From positions 418,055-482,054 of the forward strand of contig NZ_FNYL01000004.1 in the NCBI RefSeq assembly GCF_900109045.1: a stretch of 64,000 nucleotides of DNA, written 5' to 3'. This document shows positions 1 through 8,546 of this stretch, in pieces. This DNA is from Dyadobacter sp. SG02. GTDB taxonomy: Bacteria > Bacteroidota > Bacteroidia > Cytophagales > Spirosomataceae. The translations under genes were made by a program, and so were the position numbers. Positions within the stretch are counted from its first letter, which is position 1, and every line of letters begins with the position of its first letter. The notes under the pieces are model-generated. The model searched no databases. It was given only the letters and a program-made list of their open reading frames with translations, and was not told where the DNA came from.

Positions 1-126
1 TGTTGAAGCGTTATCGGCAATCCAGATAGCATGGCTGCCGGAATACTCGATGACTTTTGGAAGGAATTTTTCGAGATAATGCTGACCGTTATAATTCAGG
101 ATTACAATCGCAACAGAGGGAGTCAT
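1..126 (-). CDS. Glycosyltransferase family 2, N-terminal part (cut by window edge)
   Basis: This leftward gene starts at the ATG whose first base is 126 and runs off the left edge, so only 42 residues are visible. They begin MTPSVAIVILNYNG and end WIADNAST, the first beta strand and the DNAS nucleotide-binding turn typical of GT2 (GT-A fold) enzymes, which move a sugar from a nucleotide sugar onto a polysaccharide or lipid acceptor on the cytoplasmic face of the membrane. The ybaB-type gene ends only 10 bases upstream, so the two may share a transcript. The family call is firm for so short a piece; the sugar and acceptor cannot be told. Confidence 0.8.
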   Translation of the reverse strand, partial: MTPSVAIVILNYNGQHYLEKFLPKVIEYSGSHAIWIADNAST

Positions 127-136
127 TGGTATTCGG

Positions 137-484
137 TTATTTCATAAAACCGCCCAAATCCAGCCCTGGAATATTGGGAAGCACCCCATCCGTTACCTTT
201 TGCAGATGTTGTTGAATTTTGGATTCGATATTCTCATTGGCTTTATTCACAGCAGCGACAATGAGGTCTTGCAGCATTTCCCTATCGTCGGCATTGATGA
301 GGTCCTTATCAATATCCAGGCTGAGCAGCTTTCTTTTTCCGTCGACGGTCGCCTTCACCATTCCACCACCCGATTCCGCGGTTTCGGTAATGTAAACAAG
401 CTGGTCCTGTGCCTCTTTCATACGCGACTGAAGGTCCTTCATTTTGCCCATGAGGCCCATCATGTCCGCCATATTTCCAAACAT
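137..484 (-). CDS. YbaB/EbfC family nucleoid-associated protein
   Basis: This 115-residue protein has the normal length and layout of the YbaB/EbfC family: a methionine-rich N-terminal helix, a central stretch rich in K and Q, the strand with KATVDGKRKLLSLDI, and a C-terminal helical part ending in a G-rich GLDLGGFMK tail. Family members are small dimeric DNA-binding proteins linked to nucleoid organisation. In many genomes the gene sits next to dnaX and recR; here it lies instead upstream of a glycosyltransferase on the same strand, with 10 bases between. No Shine-Dalgarno sequence is visible before the ATG, which is usual for this phylum. Confidence 0.88.
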   Translation of the reverse strand: MFGNMADMMGLMGKMKDLQSRMKEAQDQLVYITETAESGGGMVKATVDGKRKLLSLDIDKDLINADDREMLQDLIVAAVNKANENIESKIQQHLQKVTDGVLPNIPGLDLGGFMK

Positions 485-539
485 AGCTGTACTTATTAAG
501 TTTAAGACTTGTAAAAACTTATTTTACGGAAATAGTTCC

Positions 540-2465
540 TCACCGTAAAAGCATAAAAGTACCGCTTTTTTCAACAGTTTGATTGATGTCGTCGACGAAA
601 GTCATCTTGTAATAGTAATAACCCACAGGCGCGCTGGTACCTTCGAACGTTCCGTCCCAACCCTTGGCAATATCATCGGAATGGAAAACAACCACTCCCC
701 AACGGTTCATGACCGACATATTGAATGACTGCAACTGCTCCGATTTCGCTTCCAGCATGTCGTTGAAGCCATCTCCGTTCGGAGTAAATGCATCAGGCAC
801 GAAAACGCCCGCATTCCGGCGGTAGTTGATAATGTTCGACAAGCTCTCGAAGTTGCCGTCCAGCGAAACAGCCCTCACCAGAAAGTTATATTCGAGATCG
901 CTCTGATTGTTCAGCTTCACAGTGTAGCTGGTATTTTTTTGCACGGGGATATCCTCGGAAGACCCCGCCGATCCCGTCTGAACGACGGTGTATTCCTCGA
1001 CACCGCCGAGGATCGGACTATTGCCCGTCCAGTTGAGCGTTGTAAGGTTTTTACTTAGAAGTATCGTACAAATAGGTTCCGATACAGGCACTTTCTGGCC
1101 GCAGGAGTTTTCGTAACTCATCCGGTAGCAATAAGACAACTCGCTGGTTTTGGCAGAGTTATCGATGTATTCGCTCTCGTTATAAAGCGTAATAATCTTT
1201 TTAAACAGCGTCGCGCCCGCTTCGGCGCGTTCGATAGACAGCTCATAGGATGTATTCGGACCCGCTCCGGGCACATCAGCTTTGATTACAACGCTACTCG
1301 CATCCAACACTGAAACCGAACCTCCGTTTAGTGGTTTTGCTGTACCGGTTTCGACCTTGATACCCACCGCCGCAGAGGTGGAAGTGGCGGTTTTCAACCT
1401 GGCGACAATCTGATATTCGGAGAAAGTACCACATTCTACGTCTGTATCGGTATAAGTAGTTTCGCCGATGCCTGTGAAACTTTTGATTACAGTTCCGTCG
1501 CGCAGAAGGTCATAACCGTCAAATTGCGACGCTTCGGGATACTGGCTCCATTTCAGTGTGTTCGCACCGTCGGTCGTGTTGCCAGACAACGTCATCGTGC
1601 TGATAGGCAGGGTTTCAGTACTACCGGCGCAGAGATCCTCCGACGAAAGCCGAACTTTGTAAATCTGGCCTGTATTCATTCCCTTAATCTCATAAGGTTG
1701 CGTTCCTCCGCTCACACGCCGCCCCGATGTAACATAAGTTGAGCCGTCGGAACTGTACTGGATGTTGGTCGGGATACCGGCCACACCTTTATAAGTAAGT
1801 CTGATCGTCCCGTCATTGCGCATTTCAACGGCGCTCATCTGGATTTCGTTGAGTTGAGGACGTTCAAACTTGATCGGCACATTAATGGTAACACCTCTAC
1901 TACAGGCCTTTCCGCCTGTGTAAACTCCCGTGATCGCTACCGTTGGACTTGTTGCGACATTTGCATAATTGTGCTCCAGTGTCAGGGAATTTCCTTTTTG
2001 CCAGGTAGTAGTTTCTCCGTCGCCCCATTTTATCTCAACCTCATCATAAGCTTTCATGATGACGTCTTCATTGAGTACCATAACAACCTTTCCGCCTCCG
2101 CAGGATGAATATTGAGAAGTAATAGTTCTGGACTCATATATTCTGATAAACTTGCAAGACGAAAACTCGGCCCCGCTGGTCGTCACACCGTACTGCAATA
2201 TCGTTCCAGTCGCTGCGACCGGATAGGTATAGCTTACTCTGTTTCTTACAACGTTCGGCGTCAGACTCCCGTTATAGGCCACATCGTAACCCACAAAACT
2301 TGCATTCGAGACCGTGCTTTTAAATTCGACGTAAAGCGGCGCACAACCTTCAGTGGTGTTAATTGTAAATCCCCCGCCACCGATGCTACATAAACCCTGA
2401 GCACGTGAAATTATCGGCGAAAATAGCAGAAAGAAGAAAGAGAAGGATAGTAGTGTTATTCTCAT
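540..2465 (-). CDS. T9SS type B surface protein with gliding-motility-type C-terminal domain
   Basis: The 641-residue product begins with a Sec signal peptide (residues 1 to about 23, ending SRAQ). It continues with a PKD/Ig-like region with paired cysteines near the start (GLCSIGG...EGCAPLYVEF) and fibronectin-like beta repeats. It ends with a type B sorting domain of about 88 residues (VPDAFTPNGDGFND, then NRWGVVVFHSDD, GWDG and the final GTFMLLR). Such domains send proteins through the type IX secretion system to the cell surface. It is a diverged paralogue of the next gene upstream (2653-4611), in the same order and direction. An adhesive or structural surface role is likely by family; the ligand is unknown. 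Confidence 0.85.
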   Translation of the reverse strand: MRITLLSFSFFFLLFSPIISRAQGLCSIGGGGFTINTTEGCAPLYVEFKSTVSNASFVGYDVAYNGSLTPNVVRNRVSYTYPVAATGTILQYGVTTSGAEFSSCKFIRIYESRTITSQYSSCGGGKVVMVLNEDVIMKAYDEVEIKWGDGETTTWQKGNSLTLEHNYANVATSPTVAITGVYTGGKACSRGVTINVPIKFERPQLNEIQMSAVEMRNDGTIRLTYKGVAGIPTNIQYSSDGSTYVTSGRRVSGGTQPYEIKGMNTGQIYKVRLSSEDLCAGSTETLPISTMTLSGNTTDGANTLKWSQYPEASQFDGYDLLRDGTVIKSFTGIGETTYTDTDVECGTFSEYQIVARLKTATSTSAAVGIKVETGTAKPLNGGSVSVLDASSVVIKADVPGAGPNTSYELSIERAEAGATLFKKIITLYNESEYIDNSAKTSELSYCYRMSYENSCGQKVPVSEPICTILLSKNLTTLNWTGNSPILGGVEEYTVVQTGSAGSSEDIPVQKNTSYTVKLNNQSDLEYNFLVRAVSLDGNFESLSNIINYRRNAGVFVPDAFTPNGDGFNDMLEAKSEQLQSFNMSVMNRWGVVVFHSDDIAKGWDGTFEGTSAPVGYYYYKMTFVDDINQTVEKSGTFMLLR

Positions 2466-2652
2466 AAGTGTGGCAATATTTAACCCTGACCTTTTTTCAA
2501 AGACGATAGATAAAACAATAAGTTTTGGGAATCATAACGAATTCAAAAACGCGATAGCAAAAGTAAGCTATTTAGGGGTGGCAATTACGCGTACCTATTA
2601 AACGGGCGTATTAAAAAAGTATTATCCGGGAGGGTGCAGTATTGAAAAAATC

Positions 2653-4611
2653 CTATCTTATTAGGAGAAAGCTCCCATTTTTGACGACAGTCTGGCCGGA
2701 AACATTGGTCGCTTCGATCTTGTAGAGGTAATATCCGCCCGGTGCTTTGCCCGTTTTGATATTGCCGTCCCAGCCTTCGGCGATGTCATCGGAATGGTAA
2801 ACGACCTCGCCCCAGCGACTGAAAACAGACATTTTAAAATCCTTCACAAAATAGGCTTTCACCTCGAAGCGCTCGTTATAAGCGTCACCATTCGGGGTAA
2901 ATGCATCGGGTACGAGCAAAATAGCTTCGCTTTTGAAATTCAGCAGATTGGACAGGCTCGTAAATTTACCGTCGGACGATTTCGCCTCGATCCGGTAACC
3001 GAAGTCGGATTGGGACGCGAGATCTAGCGTGTGGCTGGTCGAAAGGCCTTTCGGCGTTTCGGTAATCAGATTCCCACCCGCATCGACCTGTTGTAAATTG
3101 TAGTTCCCGATCGTACCGATGAATGGCGACTCCTGGGTCCAGCCGAGATCCGGCGCATTGCTCCTCAACAAAATGGAACAAACCGGCACGCTGAACGAAG
3201 GCGATTTCATTTTACATGCATTCTCATACTGGAAACGGTAGCAATAGGAGCTTTGCGACGTGCTCACATTCGTATCATCCCATTGCAAACTTTGGTTATT
3301 TGCAGGCGAAACTACCTCGAAATTCAAACTGCCCAACACTGTCCGCTCCACGATCAGATTATACTCGCTGGTAAGCCCTTCACCTGAAAGCTCAATTTGG
3401 GTACCGATGGTATTCTCGTCCTTTACGGTGACCAATGCAGTGGTAACGTCGTATGGTGTCGACGTTTTAGGTTCGAGGCTGATCGGTGCAGAATAAGAAC
3501 GGACGTCGTTTTCGACCACAGCCACGATCTCGTATTGATACGTATTCCCACATTTGACATCCGTGTCCTGGTAGGAACGCTCATTTGGAGTATTAAAAAT
3601 CACCGCGCCATTCCGTCTCAGCTGATACTCTACCAAACCTTTGGTATTGGGTTCGTTCTCCCATTCGAGGGCGATAATCTCATCGAGCGACAACCCTCCC
3701 TGCTTGATCGCAACGCTGCTCACGATCGGGCTTTCGATAATATTACCGCAGATGTCGGTCGACCTGAGCTGAAAACGGTAAACTTTCTTAGGATCCAGCA
3801 AAGGTACGGATGCCGACTGCGTGCCGCCGGTTTGTCCGCTTTGGTTGGTAAAAATGAAGTCCCCATTTCCCAGGGCGATGTAAACTTTGGTTTCGATACC
3901 CTCCATTCCGTCATAAATGATCTTGGCATTACCGTCTGCCGGCATTTCGATGCTTCTGATGCGGATACTGGCGAGCGATTGCGGCGTACCGGCCGTCAGG
4001 GTGGTGGTGTTGGCATCTGCATTGCACACGCTGTTGGTATAGGAACCTTTCAATGTAATGGTCGGAAGATGGCCGGCCGAAGCGTAGGTATGCTCAAAAA
4101 AAGCCGTGGTATTGGTTTTCAGATTGACATTCTGCGTCTTCCCGTCACCCCAGCTGATCGTTACCGCGTCATAGGCTTTGGTAATGGCGTCGTCGCTTAG
4201 CGTCACCCTCACCTTGCCGTTGGGGCAGGTTATCAGCTCCGCTTTCGGGCCGCGGGTTTCTTTTACGGTCACATCTTTGCACAAGGAGAATCCGCCGATA
4301 TCCTTGACACTGCCGTATTGAAGAATCGTGTAGGTACCGGGTTCCTGATAGGTGAAGGTAGAATCCTGAGTTGTCTCGTTAATATTGGGAGCGGAATTCT
4401 GATTTCGGTCGAAACGGAAAGCATAGGTAAGAGTCTCAGGTTTTGGCACCTGGTTTTTGACATTGACCGTCATCGGTGCGCAACCGATTTCGGGTGTCAC
4501 GGTAAACGCGCCCGTGGTCCCACAAAAGCTCTGTGTGCCCTGACCGGAAACTTTCTGATTAACAAGCGAAAATATGCCCAGAAGAAATACGATCAGTAGC
4601 TTATGTTTCAT
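2653..4611 (-). CDS. T9SS type B surface protein, paralogue of the downstream gene
   Basis: I place the start at the ATG at 4611 and not at the upstream in-frame codon at 4659, because the protein then opens with a clean signal peptide (MKHKLLIVFLLGIFSLVNQ, cleavage near VSGQG). The resulting 652-residue product has the same plan as its neighbour: a cysteine-framed PKD-like region (SFCGTTGAFTVTPEIGCAP), several beta-sandwich repeats, and a C-terminal type B sorting domain (VPDAFTPNGDAYNE, SRWGEVVYHSDD, GWDG, final GSFLLIR). The two genes are 187 bases apart and clearly arose by tandem duplication, but they have diverged far more than the pair at 34774-40820. The function is probably cell-surface adhesion or envelope structure. 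Confidence 0.85.
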   Translation of the reverse strand: MKHKLLIVFLLGIFSLVNQKVSGQGTQSFCGTTGAFTVTPEIGCAPMTVNVKNQVPKPETLTYAFRFDRNQNSAPNINETTQDSTFTYQEPGTYTILQYGSVKDIGGFSLCKDVTVKETRGPKAELITCPNGKVRVTLSDDAITKAYDAVTISWGDGKTQNVNLKTNTTAFFEHTYASAGHLPTITLKGSYTNSVCNADANTTTLTAGTPQSLASIRIRSIEMPADGNAKIIYDGMEGIETKVYIALGNGDFIFTNQSGQTGGTQSASVPLLDPKKVYRFQLRSTDICGNIIESPIVSSVAIKQGGLSLDEIIALEWENEPNTKGLVEYQLRRNGAVIFNTPNERSYQDTDVKCGNTYQYEIVAVVENDVRSYSAPISLEPKTSTPYDVTTALVTVKDENTIGTQIELSGEGLTSEYNLIVERTVLGSLNFEVVSPANNQSLQWDDTNVSTSQSSYCYRFQYENACKMKSPSFSVPVCSILLRSNAPDLGWTQESPFIGTIGNYNLQQVDAGGNLITETPKGLSTSHTLDLASQSDFGYRIEAKSSDGKFTSLSNLLNFKSEAILLVPDAFTPNGDAYNERFEVKAYFVKDFKMSVFSRWGEVVYHSDDIAEGWDGNIKTGKAPGGYYLYKIEATNVSGQTVVKNGSFLLIR

Positions 4612-4733
4612 ATTGAGTAAAGTAGGTTCCGCAAAGTGTGCCGGTGCGAATCTGCCCATTGAAACGGATCATGCAAATCCTTTGTTCAATTTGTAACGGA
4701 CGTTCAAAAATAGAACTTTCGACATTATCAACG

Positions 4734-4741
4734 TACCTTTG
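4734..4741 (+). promoter_or_regulatory. Bacteroidota -7 promoter element upstream of ribBA
   Basis: The sequence TACCTTTG fits the -7 consensus TAnnTTTG of the main Bacteroidota sigma factor. It lies 51 bases before the ribBA start, giving a leader of about 45 bases. No convincing -33 TTTG is seen about 20 bases further upstream. No room exists for an FMN riboswitch in this leader. Confidence 0.55.
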
Positions 4742-4792
4742 CAGAGTAAAAACGAGTTTTAGTTTAAAACTATTTTTTCATTAACCCGATTA

Positions 4793-6046
4793 ATGAGTAA
4801 CAATTCGAACCCGATTGCGCTGGACTCTATCGAAGACGCCATCGAAGCAATCAAAAGAGGGGAGCTTATCATCGTTGTAGATGACGAGGACCGTGAGAAT
4901 GAAGGTGATTTTATCTGCGCTGCCGAGCTGGTAACCCCGGAAATAGTCAATTTTATGGCAAGAGAAGGCCGCGGGCTCATCTGCGTGCCGATCACCGAGG
5001 AGCGCTGTGCGGAACTCGAACTCGAAATGATGGTGGGCAACAATACCGCTCTCCACGAAACCGCGTTCACCGTTTCTGTCGACTTGCTTGGACATGGTTG
5101 CACCACCGGTATCTCAGCCAGCGACCGTTCGAAAACCATCCAGGCGTTGGTCAGCAAAGATACCAAGCCGTCAGATCTCGGCCGCCCCGGACATATTTTC
5201 CCGTTGAAAGCCAAAAGAGGCGGTGTACTTCGCCGTACCGGCCATACCGAAGCCGCGATCGATTTCCCGCGTCTGGCAGGATTATCGCCGGCAGGCGTTT
5301 TGGTGGAGATTCTGAATGAAGATGGTTCGATGGCGCGCCTGCCTCAGCTGCGCGAAATCGCCAACCGCTTCAATCTGAAACTCGTCAGCATTAAGGACCT
5401 GATCGAATACCGTTTGCGTGAAGAATCGCTGATCAAACGGGAGATTGGGGTGGATATGCCCACCAAATTCGGCCATTTCGACCTGATCGCCTACCGTCAG
5501 ATCAATACCGGCGACCTCCACCTTGCATTGGTGAAAGGGACCTGGGAAAAAGACGAGCCCGTGCTCGTGCGCGTACATTCGTCGTGCGTTACGGGCGACA
5601 TTTTCGGCTCCTGCCGTTGCGATTGCGGTCCTCAATTGCACGCTGCCATGGAAATGGTCGACCAGGCTGGCAAAGGGGTGATCGTGTATATGAACCAGGA
5701 AGGCCGCGGAATCGGTCTTTTGAATAAACTAAGAGCCTATAAATTGCAGGAAATGGGCCGCGACACCGTAGAAGCGAACCTGGAACTGGGCTTCCCGATG
5801 GACGACCGCGACTATGGCGTAGGCGCACAAATCCTCCGCGACCTGGAACTGACCAAAATCAAGCTCATTACCAACAACCCGAAAAAACGCGCAGGACTGA
5901 TCGGTTATGGTCTTGAAATCGTGGATTCGGTTGGCATCGAGATCCCTTCCAACCCGTACAATGAAAAATACCTGCTCACCAAGCGCGACAAAATGGGTCA
6001 CAGCCTGAGCAATCTGACCATCGTAGGACATAATAAAGGACTATGA
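4793..6046 (+). CDS. ribBA: Bifunctional 3,4-dihydroxy-2-butanone-4-phosphate synthase / GTP cyclohydrolase II
   Basis: The 417-residue fusion carries out the two entry steps of riboflavin synthesis in the cytoplasm. The N-terminal half (about residues 8-205) makes dihydroxybutanone phosphate from ribulose 5-phosphate and shows the acidic metal and substrate loop [11 protein letters not shown] at 30-40 and the HTEA motif. The C-terminal half opens the GTP ring: it has the zinc cysteines in [11 protein letters not shown] and the [13 protein letters not shown] loop. Length and domain order match the RibBA family. The stop overlaps the start of the next gene by four bases (ATGA), so the acetyltransferase is probably translated with it. 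Confidence 0.96.
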   Translation: MSNNSNPIALDSIEDAIEAIKRGELIIVVDDEDRENEGDFICAAELVTPEIVNFMAREGRGLICVPITEERCAELELEMMVGNNTALHETAFTVSVDLLGHGCTTGISASDRSKTIQALVSKDTKPSDLGRPGHIFPLKAKRGGVLRRTGHTEAAIDFPRLAGLSPAGVLVEILNEDGSMARLPQLREIANRFNLKLVSIKDLIEYRLREESLIKREIGVDMPTKFGHFDLIAYRQINTGDLHLALVKGTWEKDEPVLVRVHSSCVTGDIFGSCRCDCGPQLHAAMEMVDQAGKGVIVYMNQEGRGIGLLNKLRAYKLQEMGRDTVEANLELGFPMDDRDYGVGAQILRDLELTKIKLITNNPKKRAGLIGYGLEIVDSVGIEIPSNPYNEKYLLTKRDKMGHSLSNLTIVGHNKGL

Positions 6047-6471
6047 CGATCGAAACCGTCAAAAACGACGCAGATATCCTCAAATGCCGCGGCGCCATCC
6101 AGGCGCTGCGGCCATTGCTGACCGACGATATTTACACCGAGGCGGTAAAGCAAACCCTCGCCGATAACCGGCAAATCATTTTCATCGAAGACGGCAGTCC
6201 CGATGCCGCCGCAGTAGCCGTTTTTGAAACCGGTTACAATCTTTTTCGTGGAAAATACATCTACATCGACGATCTTTCGACTTTGCCGACGCAGCGCGGG
6301 AAGGGTTATGCAGGAATACTGCTCGACTGGATCGCGGAATATGCCCGGAAGGAAGGGTTCAACGAAATCCACCTCGATTCGGGCGTAAATGCAGCCCGGA
6401 CAGACGCGCACCGGCTTTATCTCAATAAAAGATTTCAGGTTACCAGCCTGCATTTTGTTGCCAGGGTCTGA
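6043..6471 (+). CDS. GNAT family N-acetyltransferase
   Basis: The 142-residue product is a single GNAT domain. The acetyl-CoA pyrophosphate loop is seen as [12 protein letters not shown] at about residues 86-97, followed by the helix and strand pair ending [18 protein letters not shown]. Members transfer an acetyl group from acetyl-CoA to an amine. Its ATG overlaps the ribBA stop codon (ATGA), so it is almost certainly co-transcribed and coupled to ribBA. A link to flavin metabolism would be inference from position only; the substrate cannot be read from the sequence. Confidence 0.85.
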   Translation: MTIETVKNDADILKCRGAIQALRPLLTDDIYTEAVKQTLADNRQIIFIEDGSPDAAAVAVFETGYNLFRGKYIYIDDLSTLPTQRGKGYAGILLDWIAEYARKEGFNEIHLDSGVNAARTDAHRLYLNKRFQVTSLHFVARV

Positions 6472-6510
6472 TTTTTACAGCAGACTGCCGCAATTTTAGC
6501 ACATAATTAC

Positions 6511-7488
6511 ATGACAATCGATCAGGTTTTTGAAGCATTTGATACCCTTCGTGTACTGGTAATCGGCGATGTGATGCTCGATTCCTATGTTTGGGGAAAA
6601 GTTGAAAGAATATCTCCGGAAGCGCCCGTACCGGTGGTCAATGTTCAAAAAAGGGAATACCGGCTGGGCGGCGCAGGCAATGTGCTGCTGAATGTACAAT
6701 CACTTGGTGCAGAAGCAATTATCTGCTCCGTAATTGGTACCGACGCCCCTGGTGACCTCCTCGAAAACAGCCTGAAAGAGAAAGAACTGAACTGCGAAGG
6801 CCTGATCCGCAGCGACGACCGCATTACGACCATTAAGGAACGCATTATCGCCGGCTCCCAGCAGGTTGTGCGCATCGACACTGAAACCGACAAACCGGTT
6901 TCCAAAGCAGAAACCGAAGCGCTCGTCGCGAAAGCCAAGGAACTGATCCCTTCCTGCCAGGTCATTATTTTTGAAGATTATGACAAAGGCGTGCTCACGC
7001 CCGAGTCCATCGCCGAAATCACCGCATTTGCCAACGCACATAACGTACCGACCGTTGTCGATCCCAAAAAGCGCAATTTTTTGGCCTATAACCACGTCAC
7101 GCTTTTCAAACCCAACCTGAAAGAGCTCCGCGAAGGTTTAAAAGTGGATTTTAATGTGGATAACCTTGACGAACTGAAAGCGACGGTTCAGCATTTGAAA
7201 GATTCACTCCAAGCAAAAGGCGCATTGATCACTTTGTCGGAAAGGGGCGTTTTCATTGATTTTAATAATGAAACCCACAAGCTTCCGGCACACATCCGCC
7301 AGATCGCCGACGTTTCCGGCGCAGGTGATACCGTCATCAGCATTGCCGCCTGCTGTGTGGCATTGGGCCTTCCACCTAAAAGCGTGGCAGCCATTTCAAA
7401 TCTCGGCGGCGGACTGGTTTGTGAGATGGTCGGTGTGGTGCCTATTGACAAGGCATTGTTGAAATCGGAAGCACAAAAACTGGTTTAG
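6511..7488 (+). CDS. hldA: D-glycero-beta-D-manno-heptose-7-phosphate kinase (PfkB/ribokinase fold)
   Basis: The 325-residue protein is a PfkB-family sugar kinase closest in pattern to the kinase half of HldE (RfaE domain I), which phosphorylates heptose 7-phosphate at C1 for the ADP-heptose used in lipopolysaccharide core. It shows VIGDVMLDSYVWGKVERISPEAPVPVV in the N-terminal substrate lid region, VDPKKRNF in the middle, and the catalytic anion-hole motif DVSGAGDT at 267-274, with Asp273 as the expected base. The nucleotidyltransferase half of HldE is absent, so that step must be encoded elsewhere. The gene follows the GNAT gene after 39 bases. Another PfkB sugar substrate is possible. Confidence 0.85.
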   Translation: MTIDQVFEAFDTLRVLVIGDVMLDSYVWGKVERISPEAPVPVVNVQKREYRLGGAGNVLLNVQSLGAEAIICSVIGTDAPGDLLENSLKEKELNCEGLIRSDDRITTIKERIIAGSQQVVRIDTETDKPVSKAETEALVAKAKELIPSCQVIIFEDYDKGVLTPESIAEITAFANAHNVPTVVDPKKRNFLAYNHVTLFKPNLKELREGLKVDFNVDNLDELKATVQHLKDSLQAKGALITLSERGVFIDFNNETHKLPAHIRQIADVSGAGDTVISIAACCVALGLPPKSVAAISNLGGGLVCEMVGVVPIDKALLKSEAQKLV

Positions 7489-7509
7489 CATCCATTTGGT
7501 GAATGCGCA

Positions 7510-8490
7510 TTACCAGTTAATACCCCCTTCACCAAGCCCCATTCTCCGTGTAAATCTGGAAGATAATCGCGACCGGCTCGTGATGTAGCGCACGCTCGCA
7601 CCTATGTAAGGCGTGGTTGCGGGTGTGTACGAGGTAAGGTTTTCACGGGCGCTATTGAATGTGCGCAATTGCCGGAATGTAGTCACACCCGCTTCCACCG
7701 ATACATTCAGCACCGAGAACAGGTGCGCATTGGCCGCAACACCCGTTTTGATCTGGCGGTAATTTTCGCGCCGCAATGCTTTCTCCTCCGGCGTCTGCAC
7801 CTGGAACCCACCGCTGTATCCACTCAGTCCTGCCAGGAAATCCACATTGAACCATTTTGTAGCCTTATAGTTCGCATTCACCATGAATGGCAGCAATGCC
7901 GAAACGCGCCAGTGTTTACCTAATCCTTTATTTACCCCAAATACGGGGATGAACCGCAGCTTCTGGTTATAAGCCAGCACCGATCCATACATGAACTGGG
8001 TACGAAGCCCCAAAACGTGCATCCTCGCCGCCCCGCCCCAGAAAAATGGCTGCGGGCTGAAAAACGTCTCGTTACTCTCCGTCATCCCCAATCCACCGCC
8101 ATAAACCCAAAGCCGGTCCTTAATGCTAGCCTGCAAACGGATCACACCGAGCGATAACGTCTTATAGCCGTTGGATGGATCATTCTTACCATCGAATGTG
8201 GGTTGAATCTGCGTGTATTGCGCAATGGCAACTGTGTGGACGGCCCGTAAATCAAACTTTTTCCGCAAACTGTAACCGAGCTGCACCTCGCTCTGCAAGG
8301 GGATTATCCCGAAAAATCCGGTCCTCGAAACGCCGTAATCCCGCGTACCATCCAGGTTCGAAGGCACAGTGTAATCAGCTTTGAGGGTCAGATTAGGGTA
8401 AAAAAGGCGGCTTAGGGAAAAGTGCTGGGCCTGTGCGGGGATAATCGTGCACATTAGCAGACAGGTTAACAGGTTGCGCGAGTTAGCCAT
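7510..8490 (-). CDS. Predicted outer-membrane beta-barrel protein (DUF6268-like)
   Basis: The 326-residue product has a Sec signal peptide (ending about PAQAQ at residue 22). It then alternates short hydrophobic and aromatic strands with polar turns, as in a small outer-membrane barrel (for example LWVYGGGLGMTE, PFFWGGAARMHVLGLRTQF, FIPVFGVNKGLGKHWRVSALLPF). The pattern resembles the Bacteroidota DUF6268 barrels, but I hold that family name only tentatively. It converges with the heptose kinase gene with 21 bases between the two stop codons. No enzymatic motif is visible. Confidence 0.7.
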   Translation of the reverse strand: MANSRNLLTCLLMCTIIPAQAQHFSLSRLFYPNLTLKADYTVPSNLDGTRDYGVSRTGFFGIIPLQSEVQLGYSLRKKFDLRAVHTVAIAQYTQIQPTFDGKNDPSNGYKTLSLGVIRLQASIKDRLWVYGGGLGMTESNETFFSPQPFFWGGAARMHVLGLRTQFMYGSVLAYNQKLRFIPVFGVNKGLGKHWRVSALLPFMVNANYKATKWFNVDFLAGLSGYSGGFQVQTPEEKALRRENYRQIKTGVAANAHLFSVLNVSVEAGVTTFRQLRTFNSARENLTSYTPATTPYIGASVRYITSRSRLSSRFTRRMGLGEGGINW

Positions 8491-8546
8491 GCGGGAAGTT
8501 AGGGGGATGCGTTAAATGTTGGCACATAACGCGGAAACGGGCTGGG

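Noticed and set aside
3397..4200. Long open frame (267 codons) on the plus strand
   Set aside because: It lies wholly antisense to the T9SS gene at 2653-4611, has no family pattern and a composition typical of a shadow frame.
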